From: M0108 sp937862735
Lineage (GTDB): Bacteria; Pseudomonadota; Gammaproteobacteria; Chromatiales; Chromatiaceae
Length of the DNA: 64,000 nt
Assembly (NCBI GenBank): GCA_937862735.1
Contig: CALMDH010000330.1
Coordinates: 62,001 to 126,000 of the forward strand
Direction: 5' to 3'
Each line of letters opens with the position of its first letter. Position 1 is the stretch's first letter. This document shows positions 54,430 through 62,039 of the stretch, in pieces. The notes below the pieces were generated by a model that saw only the letters and a program-made list of their open reading frames with translations, made no database searches and had not been told where the DNA came from. A program made the translations under genes and the position numbers.

Positions 54430-55635
54430 ATGCTGTGGAATGCCTTTCTGCTCGCCCTGCGGGAGATCCGCCGCAACGTCCTGCGCTCCTTCCTCACCAT
54501 CCTCGGGGTGGTGATCGGCGTCGCGGCGGTCATCGTCATGGTCACCCTGGGCGGTGGCGCCACCCGGGCGGTGGCGACCCAGATCGAGTCCATGGGCACC
54601 AATCTGCTCATGATCCGCATGGGGCAACGCATGGGCCCCGGCTCCGGGATCGGCGTCCCGCCCTTCGATATCGAGGACGCCGTCGCCCTGCAGCGGCAGA
54701 TCCCCAGCATCCGCGTCCTGGCGCCCTCCGCCAACCAGACCGCCACCGCCGTCGCCGGCAACAACAGTTGGGCGACGTCCGTCACCGGCACCGACAACCG
54801 CTACCTGGACGTGCGCAACTGGCCCCTGGCCGCGGGTCGCCTGTTCAGCGAGGGCGAACTGCGGGCCGGCAAGCCCGTGTGTCTGATTGGCGCCACCGTC
54901 CAGCGGGAGTTGTTCGGCAATCTGGACCCCGTCGGGGAAAACCTGCGGCTCAAGACCCTGTCCTGCCAGATCATCGGCCTCCTGGCCACCAAGGGGCAGA
55001 GCAGCATGGGGCACGATCAGGACGATCTGGTCCTCATGCCCCTGCGCACCTTTCAGCGGCGCATCGCCGGCAACCTGGACGTGACCCTGATCCAGGTCTC
55101 CATCCAGGAGGGGGCGTCCACCGAGGCAGCCAAGGCCGACATCGAGCGGCTGATGCGCGAGCGGCGCAAGATCGGCGCCGGGGAGCAGGACGACTTCAGC
55201 GTCCGCGACATGAAGGAGGTGACCGACATGCTCACCGGCACCACCCGCATCCTCACCACCCTGCTCAGCGCCGTGGCCGCCGTGAGCCTGTTGGTGGGGG
55301 GCATCGGCATCATGAACATCATGCTGGTCTCGGTGACGGAGCGCACCCGGGAGATCGGCATCCGCCTGGCCATCGGCGCCCTGGAGCGGGAGGTGCTGCT
55401 GCAATTCCTGGTCGAGGCGGTGGTGCTCTCCTCCCTGGGCGGCATCCTCGGCATCCTCCTCGCCCTGGTCGCCGCCGTGATCCTAGCCGACGTGCTTCAG
55501 GTGCCCTTCATCTTCAATGGCGGAATCGTCATTACCGCCTTCCTCTTCTCCGCCGCCGTGGGTATCGTCTTCGGCTACTTCCCCGCCCGCCGCGCCGCGC
55601 GGCTGGACCCGATCGAGGCCCTGCGGCGGGAATAA
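54430..55635 (+). CDS. MacB-type ABC permease (FtsX/MacB core)
   Basis: The 401-residue protein has an N-terminal helix (LREIRRNVLRSFLTILGVVIGVAAVIVMV), a large periplasmic domain (about 45-270), then three C-terminal helices (from ILTTLLSAVAAVSLLVGGIGIMNIMLVSVTERTREIG to the FGYFPARRAARLDPIEALR end). It completes the macA-ATPase-permease efflux set, likely for macrolides, peptides or lipids. The C-terminal PARRAARLDPIEALRRE is the family signature. Confidence 0.9.
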   Translation: MLWNAFLLALREIRRNVLRSFLTILGVVIGVAAVIVMVTLGGGATRAVATQIESMGTNLLMIRMGQRMGPGSGIGVPPFDIEDAVALQRQIPSIRVLAPSANQTATAVAGNNSWATSVTGTDNRYLDVRNWPLAAGRLFSEGELRAGKPVCLIGATVQRELFGNLDPVGENLRLKTLSCQIIGLLATKGQSSMGHDQDDLVLMPLRTFQRRIAGNLDVTLIQVSIQEGASTEAAKADIERLMRERRKIGAGEQDDFSVRDMKEVTDMLTGTTRILTTLLSAVAAVSLLVGGIGIMNIMLVSVTERTREIGIRLAIGALEREVLLQFLVEAVVLSSLGGILGILLALVAAVILADVLQVPFIFNGGIVITAFLFSAAVGIVFGYFPARRAARLDPIEALRRE

Positions 55636-55752
55636 TCACCGACCCGCCGCATTGCCAACGATCGTCACCCGACGGCGGTTAGCACCCCAACCCGCCACGC
55701 TGGCGGCCACGAGGTCAATATCCCCGTCAGGATCCCTCCGGAGGCACAACCT

Positions 55753-57714
55753 TCATGTGCAGTCAATGGCCCTCCCGCCCCCGGTTTGTCTGGACCGCGC
55801 ATGACGAAAGGCCCTGGCCGCATAGCGGCGCACCTGAGTGCCATGGCGCGCAAAAAGGGTTTTCATGGCCTCGGCAAAAACCGGGCGCAATTCCGGGGCG
55901 AGGCTAAAGCGGTCGTCGCTGAGAACCATGGCGACCTTCCCGCCGATGCTAGCCAGCCGCTCGCTCAAGACCTGAAGGAAACGCTCCAGATCGAGGTGGC
56001 GGTGCAGATGCAAGCCACCCAGATCGATGAACAAGAGGCCGCGCTCGGGATCATGGACCACCCGCTCCTCGAAGGGGAGTTCCAGCAGTTTGACCCGCAA
56101 GTGCATCGGGCTGGCGCGGAAGATCCGTTCATCCATGAGCCGCGGAGGTGCGGGCATCATGGGGACAAAGTCCATCTGGTCGAGAATGTCCCGCTGGAGA
56201 TCCACCCCCGGCGCGATCTCGATCAGCTCCAGCCCCTCCGGGACGAGACGGAAGACGCAGCGCTCGGTGATATAGAGCACCCGCTTGCCTTGAGCCGCCG
56301 CCACCGGGCCACTGAAGGTGCGATGCTCGACCTCCCTGACGAACTTACGCTGATGGCCTTCGGCCAGAATCCGCAGACCGGTCTGGTCGATGCTGATCTG
56401 CCGCTTCCCCGCGGTAAAGGTGCCGACGAAGACCACCTCCTGGGCGTTCTGGCTGATATTGATGAAACCACCCGCGCCCGCCAGTCGCGGACCAAACTGG
56501 GAGACGTTGAGGCTACCCTGGCGGTCGGCCTGGGCCAGACCGAGGAAGGCGATATCCAGCCCTCCCCCATCGTAGAAATCGAACTGACTGGGCTGATCGA
56601 CGATGGCCTGGGTATTGATAGCGGCCCCGAAGCTCAGCCCCCCCGCAGGAATCCCCCCGATCACTCCCGGCTCGGCGGTTAGCGTGATGAGATCGAGGAT
56701 ATCCTCTTCCGTCGCCACTGCGGCGATGCCCTCGGGCATCCCGATGCCGAGGTTGACGACATCGTTGGCCGCCAACTCCAGGGCTGCCCGGCGCGCGATG
56801 ACCTTGCGCTCGTCCAGAGGCATGGGGGGAAGGGACGACAGCGGCACCCGGATCTCCCCGGCAAAGGCCGGGCTATAGGGCTCGGCGAAGGTTTGGGGGT
56901 GATACTCGGGGCGCTCCGCCACCACCACGCAATCCACGAGAATGCCCGGGACCTTGACCAGGCGCGGGTGAAGGCTGTGGCGTTCGGCAATCCGCTCGAC
57001 CTGGGCGATGACCAGCCCACCCGAGTTGTGCACCGCCATGGCAATGGCCTGCGCCTCCAGGGTGAGGGCCTCGCGCTCCATGGTGAGGTTGCCGTCCAGG
57101 TCGGCGGTAGTGCCACGGATAAAGCCGACATGGACCGGTAAGGCCGGGTAAAAGAGGTACTCCTGGCCGTCGATCTCCAGTAGCCGCACCCGTTCCTGGC
57201 CGCAGGCCCGCGTCCGGTCGTTGAGTTTGCCGCCACCTTGACGGGGATCAACAAAGGTCCCCAGCCCAACCCGCGTCAGGGTCCCCGGCTTGCCGGCGGC
57301 GATGTCGCGAAACAGGTGGGAGATGACGCCCTGAGGAAGGTTCCAGGCCTCGATACGGTTGGCGCGGGCGAGTTCCTGCAGCTTGGGCACCAGTCCCCAG
57401 TGGCCACCGACCACCCGTCGCACCAGTCCCTCATGGGCGAGGTGATTCAGTCCCCGGTGATGACCGTCGCCCTGGCCGGCAGCATAGACCAGGGTCAGCC
57501 CACAGGGGTGGCCTATGCCTTGGGCATCGCGGGCCTGACTGTCCAGGAACCGCTGCTCCAGGGCCAGTGCCAGATTTTCCGGAAAGCCGATACCGACAAA
57601 TCCCCCCGTCGCCAAGGTATCGCCATCGCGAATGAGAGCAACCGCGTCCTGAGCGCTGACGACCTTACCGCTCAAGCCCAGAGGCACGGGTACAGAGAGA
57701 GTGACTTGGGTCAT
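55753..57714 (-). CDS. Acyl-CoA:acetate/3-ketoacid CoA-transferase (YdiF-like) with C-terminal extension
   Basis: The 653-residue protein has both CoA-transferase halves: GDTLATGGFVGIGFPE near the start, and the catalytic Glu348 in LTAEPGVIGGIPAGG with FGAAINTQAIVD after it. Family I enzymes move CoA between acyl groups through a glutamyl-CoA intermediate. Related YdiF proteins are about 530 residues; here about 120 more residues (APPRLMDERIFRASPMHLRVKLL, then HRHLDLERFLQVLSERLASIGGKVAMVLSDD) extend the C-terminus as a compact alpha/beta domain of unknown role. Confidence 0.88.
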   Translation of the reverse strand: MTQVTLSVPVPLGLSGKVVSAQDAVALIRDGDTLATGGFVGIGFPENLALALEQRFLDSQARDAQGIGHPCGLTLVYAAGQGDGHHRGLNHLAHEGLVRRVVGGHWGLVPKLQELARANRIEAWNLPQGVISHLFRDIAAGKPGTLTRVGLGTFVDPRQGGGKLNDRTRACGQERVRLLEIDGQEYLFYPALPVHVGFIRGTTADLDGNLTMEREALTLEAQAIAMAVHNSGGLVIAQVERIAERHSLHPRLVKVPGILVDCVVVAERPEYHPQTFAEPYSPAFAGEIRVPLSSLPPMPLDERKVIARRAALELAANDVVNLGIGMPEGIAAVATEEDILDLITLTAEPGVIGGIPAGGLSFGAAINTQAIVDQPSQFDFYDGGGLDIAFLGLAQADRQGSLNVSQFGPRLAGAGGFINISQNAQEVVFVGTFTAGKRQISIDQTGLRILAEGHQRKFVREVEHRTFSGPVAAAQGKRVLYITERCVFRLVPEGLELIEIAPGVDLQRDILDQMDFVPMMPAPPRLMDERIFRASPMHLRVKLLELPFEERVVHDPERGLLFIDLGGLHLHRHLDLERFLQVLSERLASIGGKVAMVLSDDRFSLAPELRPVFAEAMKTLFARHGTQVRRYAARAFRHARSRQTGGGRAIDCT

Positions 57715-58317
57715 TGCGAAGCGAGAGGGCTGACGTAAAGGGGGAGGCTAAGGTGTCGGCCTCTGGCGGTCGGAACATCCCGCCGCGCGGCACACACCGG
57801 TCATCATTCCGCTCGGCATCCTTGGCGTCATACCGGGCCTGGTCGGCCCGCCGCACAGGCTGATCGATCGACTCAACTTCGGCGCCGAGATCGGGCACAC
57901 CGATTATAGACACGATCACCAGAGGGTGTTCCGCGCCGCGCCAGGCCCGGCCGTTACCAAAACAGGCATGAGTCGCCGATGGCGCCCGCTCATGGCTCGT
58001 TGGGGAGCGAGGCGGACCATGCCATTACGCGTATTCTTAATCCCGCTCGGGGCATCTGACATCCTACTGCCCGCGGGATTCGCTCCCACTGCTCGACCCG
58101 GCAGAGGTCATCTTGCCACTCTCGGCCGGCCTGACAAAAATATGGGTTAGTTTCGCAATTTGGCCTGTTTAGCGAGCCCCGCAGATATGGGTTCGTTTCG
58201 CAATTTGCCCATTTTTGGCGAGACCAGTTCTTCACCGGCCCCATCCCCTGCCGTTGAGATCGACCGCCAAGCCACGTCTCATGCCTGGAACTATCTTACC
58301 GACCGCCGAGGAAACCC
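57715..58317. other. 603-bp non-coding stretch with pseudogene remnant and a 45-bp tandem repeat
   Basis: Apart from the GGDEF remnant there is a tandem repeat with period 45. TATGGGTTAGTTTCGCAATT at 58141 is repeated with one change at 58186, each followed by a GCGAG segment. No gene is convincing. The promoter of the HD-domain gene must lie at the right end. Confidence 0.5.
57780..57919 (-). pseudogene. Remnant of a GGDEF domain C-terminus
   Basis: The minus-strand frame reads VSIIGVPDLGAEVESID, then VRRADQARYDAKDAERND. This is close to the end of GGDEF (diguanylate cyclase) domains, whose usual form is RRADQALYxAKxxGRN. The catalytic GGDEF loop is absent and the frame has no proper start, so it is a short decayed fragment. 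Confidence 0.45.
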
Positions 58318-59103
58318 ATGGAAACTCCCTTGTCTTACTTCAATGCCGCCCTGGCCATGGCCGCCGAGGCCCATCGGGGGCAGATCCGCAAAGGCACCGC
58401 CAATGCCCTGGGACTGCCGTTGCCCTATATCACCCACCCGGTGGCGGTAGCGACCCTGGTGCAGCGTTATGGCGGTGATGAGGACCAGATCATCGCCGCC
58501 CTGCTCCATGACGTGCTTGAGGATGGGGGACCGGCCTGGCGCGAGCCCATCCGCGCCGCCTTCGGCGCTGGCGTGCTGGCCCTGGTGGAGTTCTGTACTG
58601 ACGGGGTGCCTGATGCCGCTGGCCACAAGCCGCCCTGGCGGGGGCGCAAGGAGGCCTATCTCGCCCACTTGCGGGCAGCCACGGGGCCTGGCCTCTTGGT
58701 TTCGGCCTGCGACAAGCTGACCAACCTTCAGGCCATCCTGCTCGATCTGACCGAAATCGGAGAGTCCGTCTGGGAGCGTTTTACCGCCGGCAAGGAGGGT
58801 TCCCTCTGGTACTACGCTAGTCTGGTCGACGCCTTTGCTGGCCGGGTGCCGCCCCCTTTGGAGCGGGCCTTGCGCCGGGATCTGGTGGAGGTCCAGGCAA
58901 TCAGTCGCGGGCGGAACGCCCAAGACCTGGAAAGCGACATCAAGCTAGCACCGAACGCAAAAACCGGTAAAACGCATCACATGAGCGCATCACACAAGGG
59001 GGAGGAGGGAAAAACCAGCTGCCGTTACGCAGGCAACTTATTAATTCGGATGGGGAATTTGGTGGGCGATACTGGGATTGAACCAGTGACCCCTCCCGTG
59101 TGA
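58318..59103 (+). CDS. Small HD-domain alarmone hydrolase-like protein, 3' end altered by element 2
   Basis: The HD metal ligands are seen: His40 (THPVAVATL), then ALLHDVLEDGG with His64, Asp65, Glu68 and Asp69. CDKLTNLQAI follows. This spacing fits the SpoT/MESH1-type (p)ppGpp hydrolase family rather than a general HD nuclease, and there is no synthetase domain. GAGGAAACCC upstream fixes the ATG. The family core ends near residue 200. The last 60 residues are unlike any domain and finish inside a tRNA-Val fragment (GDTGIEPVTPPV, then TGA at 59101), so insertion of the element probably changed the C-terminus. Confidence 0.78.
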   Translation: METPLSYFNAALAMAAEAHRGQIRKGTANALGLPLPYITHPVAVATLVQRYGGDEDQIIAALLHDVLEDGGPAWREPIRAAFGAGVLALVEFCTDGVPDAAGHKPPWRGRKEAYLAHLRAATGPGLLVSACDKLTNLQAILLDLTEIGESVWERFTAGKEGSLWYYASLVDAFAGRVPPPLERALRRDLVEVQAISRGRNAQDLESDIKLAPNAKTGKTHHMSASHKGEEGKTSCRYAGNLLIRMGNLVGDTGIEPVTPPV

Positions 59104-59105
59104 AG
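59060..59105 (-). other. attL of element 2: 3' fragment of tRNA-Val(CAC)
   Basis: The 46 bases match the 3' half of a standard tRNA-Val, from the encoded CCA through the T-arm GGTTCAATCC to the anticodon-stem/loop TTCACAC, with one mismatch. The 5' half is missing, so this is an attachment-site remnant, not a working tRNA. The complete tRNA gene should lie at the far right end of the element, outside the window. Confidence 0.8.
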
Positions 59106-59233
59106 AAATCGGGAAACGGTTTCTTACGCTACCAGCCCCTACCTGCCACCCCAGCTAACCGCCTTGATTCCTTGGCTGTTCTTGCCTTCCGGCTGGGAAT
59201 AACCTACCATTTAGTACCAGAGAATCCCATCTC

Positions 59234-59263
59234 AAATTCCACCTGAAATTCCACCTGAGGTGG
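59234..59263 (+). repeat. Tandem 12-bp repeats and palindrome beside attL of element 2
   Basis: AAATTCCACCTG occurs twice in tandem (59234-59245, 59246-59257). The second unit runs into the perfect palindrome CCACCT-G-AGGTGG (59251-59263). The position about 130 bp inside attL and the 12-bp period suggest integrase arm sites. Confidence 0.5.
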
Positions 59264-59333
59264 AAAAGCAAAACCCGGCTCCGCGCCAACGGAAAACCGG
59301 GTTTCTGACCACAACGATTGTGAGGCAATCGCC

Positions 59334-60668
59334 ATGGCTACCAATCAGTCTATCAGCCCCGCGAAAGGGCGCAACCCGATCAAAACCGACCTTCAGCTCT
59401 CGAAGCTGCAACCGCCAGCGTCGGGCTACTACGATGTGCCCGTGGCCATCGCGCCGGGGATGGTGGTGCGCGTCTATGCCACCGGGACCAAGACCTACCG
59501 TTGGGACCGTGGCGCTGGCTACAAGCCCCGCATCATCAGCTACGGGTCTTACCCTACGGTCAACCTAAAGGCCGCCAGCGAGGAGCATGACAAGGTCAAG
59601 CAGCGCCACAAGGATGGCGTCGACCTGGCGATGGGCGGCGAGGTGCCCAAGACCGTGGCCGAACTGGCCGAACTGTTCTATCGGGATCGCGTCCTGCCCG
59701 TGCGCAAGGTGCCGGGGAACGTCAGGCGGACCCTGGACACGGACATTCTGCCCGCCCTGGGTCGACTGCGTTTGCGGTCAGTCACGACCTTGGCGATCCG
59801 GTCAATGGTGCGCAAGGTGGTTCTCCGTGGCGCGGAATCCCAAGCCGGGACGGTCCTGCAACACGTCAAGCAACTCTTCCGGTATGGCGTCAGCATCGGT
59901 GCCCTGGACTACTCTCCGGCCGATTGCCTGGAACCGATGAACCTGGGTGTCGAGGACAACCGCCGCAGTCGCAAGTTGAGCGGCGAGGAGATCAAGCTGT
60001 TCCACGAGGGGCTTGACCGCTACACCGGCCTGTCACTGACGGTGCGTAATGCGCTCAAGCTGCTGCTGATCCTGGGTGTCCGGTCGGGCGAACTGCGCCA
60101 GGCCAAGTGGAGCGATCTGGATTGGCAGGAGAAGACCCTGACCATCCCCGTCGCCAACCAAAAGCTCAGCCCCCGTGCCGCCAAGACAGCTAAGCCGTTC
60201 GTGGTGCCCTTGCCCGATCAGGCCCTTGCCCTGCTGAAGGGGTTGCAGGGCGTTGATCCGGTCTGGATATGCCCCAGCCGGATACTGGAACGGGAACCGG
60301 CCGAGGGTGAGGATAAGGCCACCATAGGGGCCAAAGGTCCGGTCGATGACAAGGTGTTCGGTCATGCCGTGCGGCGTCTCCTAGACAAAGAGGTCGATGG
60401 GGTCAAGCTCCTGCCATTGGATGAGCCTTTTTGCCCGCATGATCTGCGCCGGACGTGCCGCACCGGGTTAAGCGCACTCAAGGTGCCGCCCCACATTGCC
60501 GAGCGGTGCCTGAATCATGCCCTGGGACGGATCGCGGAGACTTACGATCACCATGACTATCTTGATGAGCGCCGCGCGGCATTGCAGCGGTGGGCGGATC
60601 AGGTGGATCGATTCGTGAATCCTCCCGCCAACGTCGTCAGCCTGGTCAGCATGAGGGAGGCGGCATGA
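59334..60668 (+). CDS. Tyrosine integrase of element 2
   Basis: The 444-residue protein has an N-terminal arm-binding domain (GYYDVPVAIAPGMVVRVYATG, PRIISYGSYPTVNL), a core-binding domain (about 100-200) and the catalytic domain with Arg in LGVRSGELRQ, His-x-x-Arg in HDLRRTC, His in NHALGR and Tyr in AETYDHHDY. It looks active. It differs from the element 1 integrase in both sequence and target tRNA. Its stop overlaps the next gene by four bases (ATGA). Confidence 0.9.
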   Translation: MATNQSISPAKGRNPIKTDLQLSKLQPPASGYYDVPVAIAPGMVVRVYATGTKTYRWDRGAGYKPRIISYGSYPTVNLKAASEEHDKVKQRHKDGVDLAMGGEVPKTVAELAELFYRDRVLPVRKVPGNVRRTLDTDILPALGRLRLRSVTTLAIRSMVRKVVLRGAESQAGTVLQHVKQLFRYGVSIGALDYSPADCLEPMNLGVEDNRRSRKLSGEEIKLFHEGLDRYTGLSLTVRNALKLLLILGVRSGELRQAKWSDLDWQEKTLTIPVANQKLSPRAAKTAKPFVVPLPDQALALLKGLQGVDPVWICPSRILEREPAEGEDKATIGAKGPVDDKVFGHAVRRLLDKEVDGVKLLPLDEPFCPHDLRRTCRTGLSALKVPPHIAERCLNHALGRIAETYDHHDYLDERRAALQRWADQVDRFVNPPANVVSLVSMREAA

Positions 60669-61513
60669 GTCTGCGTCGTATCCCGAAGGCTGACGCTATC
60701 CCCTGGGTAGCGGTCCGCAAGATGCTGGCTGACCGCATGTTTGCCACGGAAGGCGAGGCGTGTCTGTGGGTCACAGCGACCTTCAAGCTGCGCCCCTACC
60801 GGCGTGAACCGGATCAGGATGGTTGGCATATATGGTCATTCGATGAGTTTGCCGAGGCCAGGAGCGCCCAATGTAGACAGCTCCACACCACACCCTTTGC
60901 CCTGCTAAGCCAGTTCGCCTTCAGCCGGCGTGAGGTTGAAGTATTCACCCCAACTGCTATCGATAACACGATGGCGGTTGACTGGATGACCCTGCCTGAC
61001 TATTACGACCTAAGCCAAGTAGAGGGAAACCCATCAGGCCGATTCGTGCCCTACCGCGCCGCCGTTGACTTACTGAGCAAGCAATCTGGTGTTGACCGTT
61101 CAGGCATTCGCTCGATGATTGATGGCAACAGCTACATCCGTACGTTCCACCCCGTCTGCTGGATACCAGACCCACGGGACGAGGGTACCTATCTGACGGA
61201 ATCAACCGTCATCAGGCTAGGTCTGGACCTAGGGCTTTCCTTTGAGACATGGGACGCGCTATCCAATGGCGAGGAGGCAGTTCAGGATCAGTCATCAAAC
61301 CAGCAACCACAGTCTCAAGCAAAGGCTGGCCCGCCATTCAAGCCTTGGAATACCCTGGCAACCGAACTGGCGGTTCAGGGGGTAGCACAAGGCAAGCCCA
61401 TAAAGGTAGCCATCACAGAAGCCATTGAACAAGCTCAACAGGAATATCCCGACGCGACGATACGTTACGCGACCATAGAAAGAGGCGAACGAGAACGACG
61501 AAATAACCAATGA
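60665..61513 (+). CDS. Hypothetical protein, co-translated with the element 2 integrase
   Basis: The 282-residue protein begins MSLRRIPKADAIPWVAVRKM. There are no clear motifs. It contains mixed alpha/beta segments (SRREVEVFTPTAIDN, YRAAVDLLSKQSGVDRSGIRSMID) and a Gln-rich linker near residues 220-240, followed by a charged Ala/Glu/Arg end (AITEAIEQAQQEYPDATIRYATIERGERERR). The ATG overlap with the integrase stop and the terminator right after it suggest one transcript with int. A regulatory or excision role is possible but unsupported. Confidence 0.6.
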   Translation: MSLRRIPKADAIPWVAVRKMLADRMFATEGEACLWVTATFKLRPYRREPDQDGWHIWSFDEFAEARSAQCRQLHTTPFALLSQFAFSRREVEVFTPTAIDNTMAVDWMTLPDYYDLSQVEGNPSGRFVPYRAAVDLLSKQSGVDRSGIRSMIDGNSYIRTFHPVCWIPDPRDEGTYLTESTVIRLGLDLGLSFETWDALSNGEEAVQDQSSNQQPQSQAKAGPPFKPWNTLATELAVQGVAQGKPIKVAITEAIEQAQQEYPDATIRYATIERGERERRNNQ

Positions 61514-61519
61514 AATCAA

Positions 61520-61541
61520 GCCGCCTGCGGGCGGTTTTTTT
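61520..61541 (+). terminator. Rho-independent terminator of the element 2 integrase operon
   Basis: CCGCC (61521-61525) pairs with GGCGG (61530-61534), and seven T residues follow. Confidence 0.8.
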
Positions 61542-61571
61542 ATGCCCGCATGATTTGTAGTCGACCGGAAT

Positions 61572-61617
61572 AATACCGGGATAATCATTACCCCGGTATT
61601 ACCCCGAATACCCCGGA
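61572..61617. promoter_or_regulatory. 29-bp palindrome plus direct iterons
   Basis: AATACCGGGATAAT-C-ATTACCCCGGTATT (61572-61600) is palindromic in 13 of 14 arm positions. ATTACCCCG recurs at 61588 and 61599, and the related AATACCCCG at 61607. It lies 60 bp before the AlpA-like start, so it is a candidate operator or replication iteron set. Confidence 0.5.
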
Positions 61618-61676
61618 TGTAATAGGTTTTCGCCTGTTATATCGTCGTTCGCGTTGAAACCAACGGAGACAACCGA

Positions 61677-61874
61677 ATGACGAATTTTGCTGATGATCCG
61701 CTTGTGAGCCAGGCCGAGTTAAAAAGGCAGGCTGGCGGAATTTCCGACATGTCTGTATGGCGATGGCTGAAAAAGGGAATCCTGCCCCAGCCCATAAAAA
61801 TCAACAATCGCAACTACTGGCGGCAGAGTCGGATCAACCAAGCCCTGACGCGGGTTGCCGGGATCAGCCAGTAA
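61677..61874 (+). CDS. AlpA-like small DNA-binding protein
   Basis: The 65-residue protein begins MTNFADDPLVSQAELKRQAGGISDMSVWRWLKKGILPQPIKINNRNYW. This is the short MerR/AlpA winged helix used by excisionases and P4-type regulators. GGAG lies about nine bases before the ATG. It precedes a small gene and the primase gene in an apparent operon, as in element 1. Confidence 0.7.
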   Translation: MTNFADDPLVSQAELKRQAGGISDMSVWRWLKKGILPQPIKINNRNYWRQSRINQALTRVAGISQ

Positions 61875-61889
61875 AGGGAGGTGCGCAGA

Positions 61890-62039
61890 ATGAAGCAGGA
61901 AAGCAATAGAAATGCCCGCAGAGGCGCGACACACTGCGGGCATAGGGTGGATAGCAGGAAGCCATCTCATTATATGGCGAAGCTGTTGAATCAGCCAAGA
62001 ATTTGGATCGCCATGCGGAACGGAGGGCTCCGGAGATGA
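61890..62039 (+). CDS. 49-residue protein, coupled to the primase gene
   Basis: The frame begins MKQESNRNARRGATHCGHRV and is strongly basic. It is supported by the strong ribosome site AGGGAGG eight bases upstream and by an ATGA overlap with the primase start. No family is recognised. It may act as a leader whose translation sets primase expression. Confidence 0.45.
   Translation: MKQESNRNARRGATHCGHRVDSRKPSHYMAKLLNQPRIWIAMRNGGLRR

Noticed and set aside
59060..59105. Functional tRNA-Val gene
   Set aside because: The 5' half, including the D-arm and acceptor 5' strand, is missing, so it cannot fold as a tRNA.
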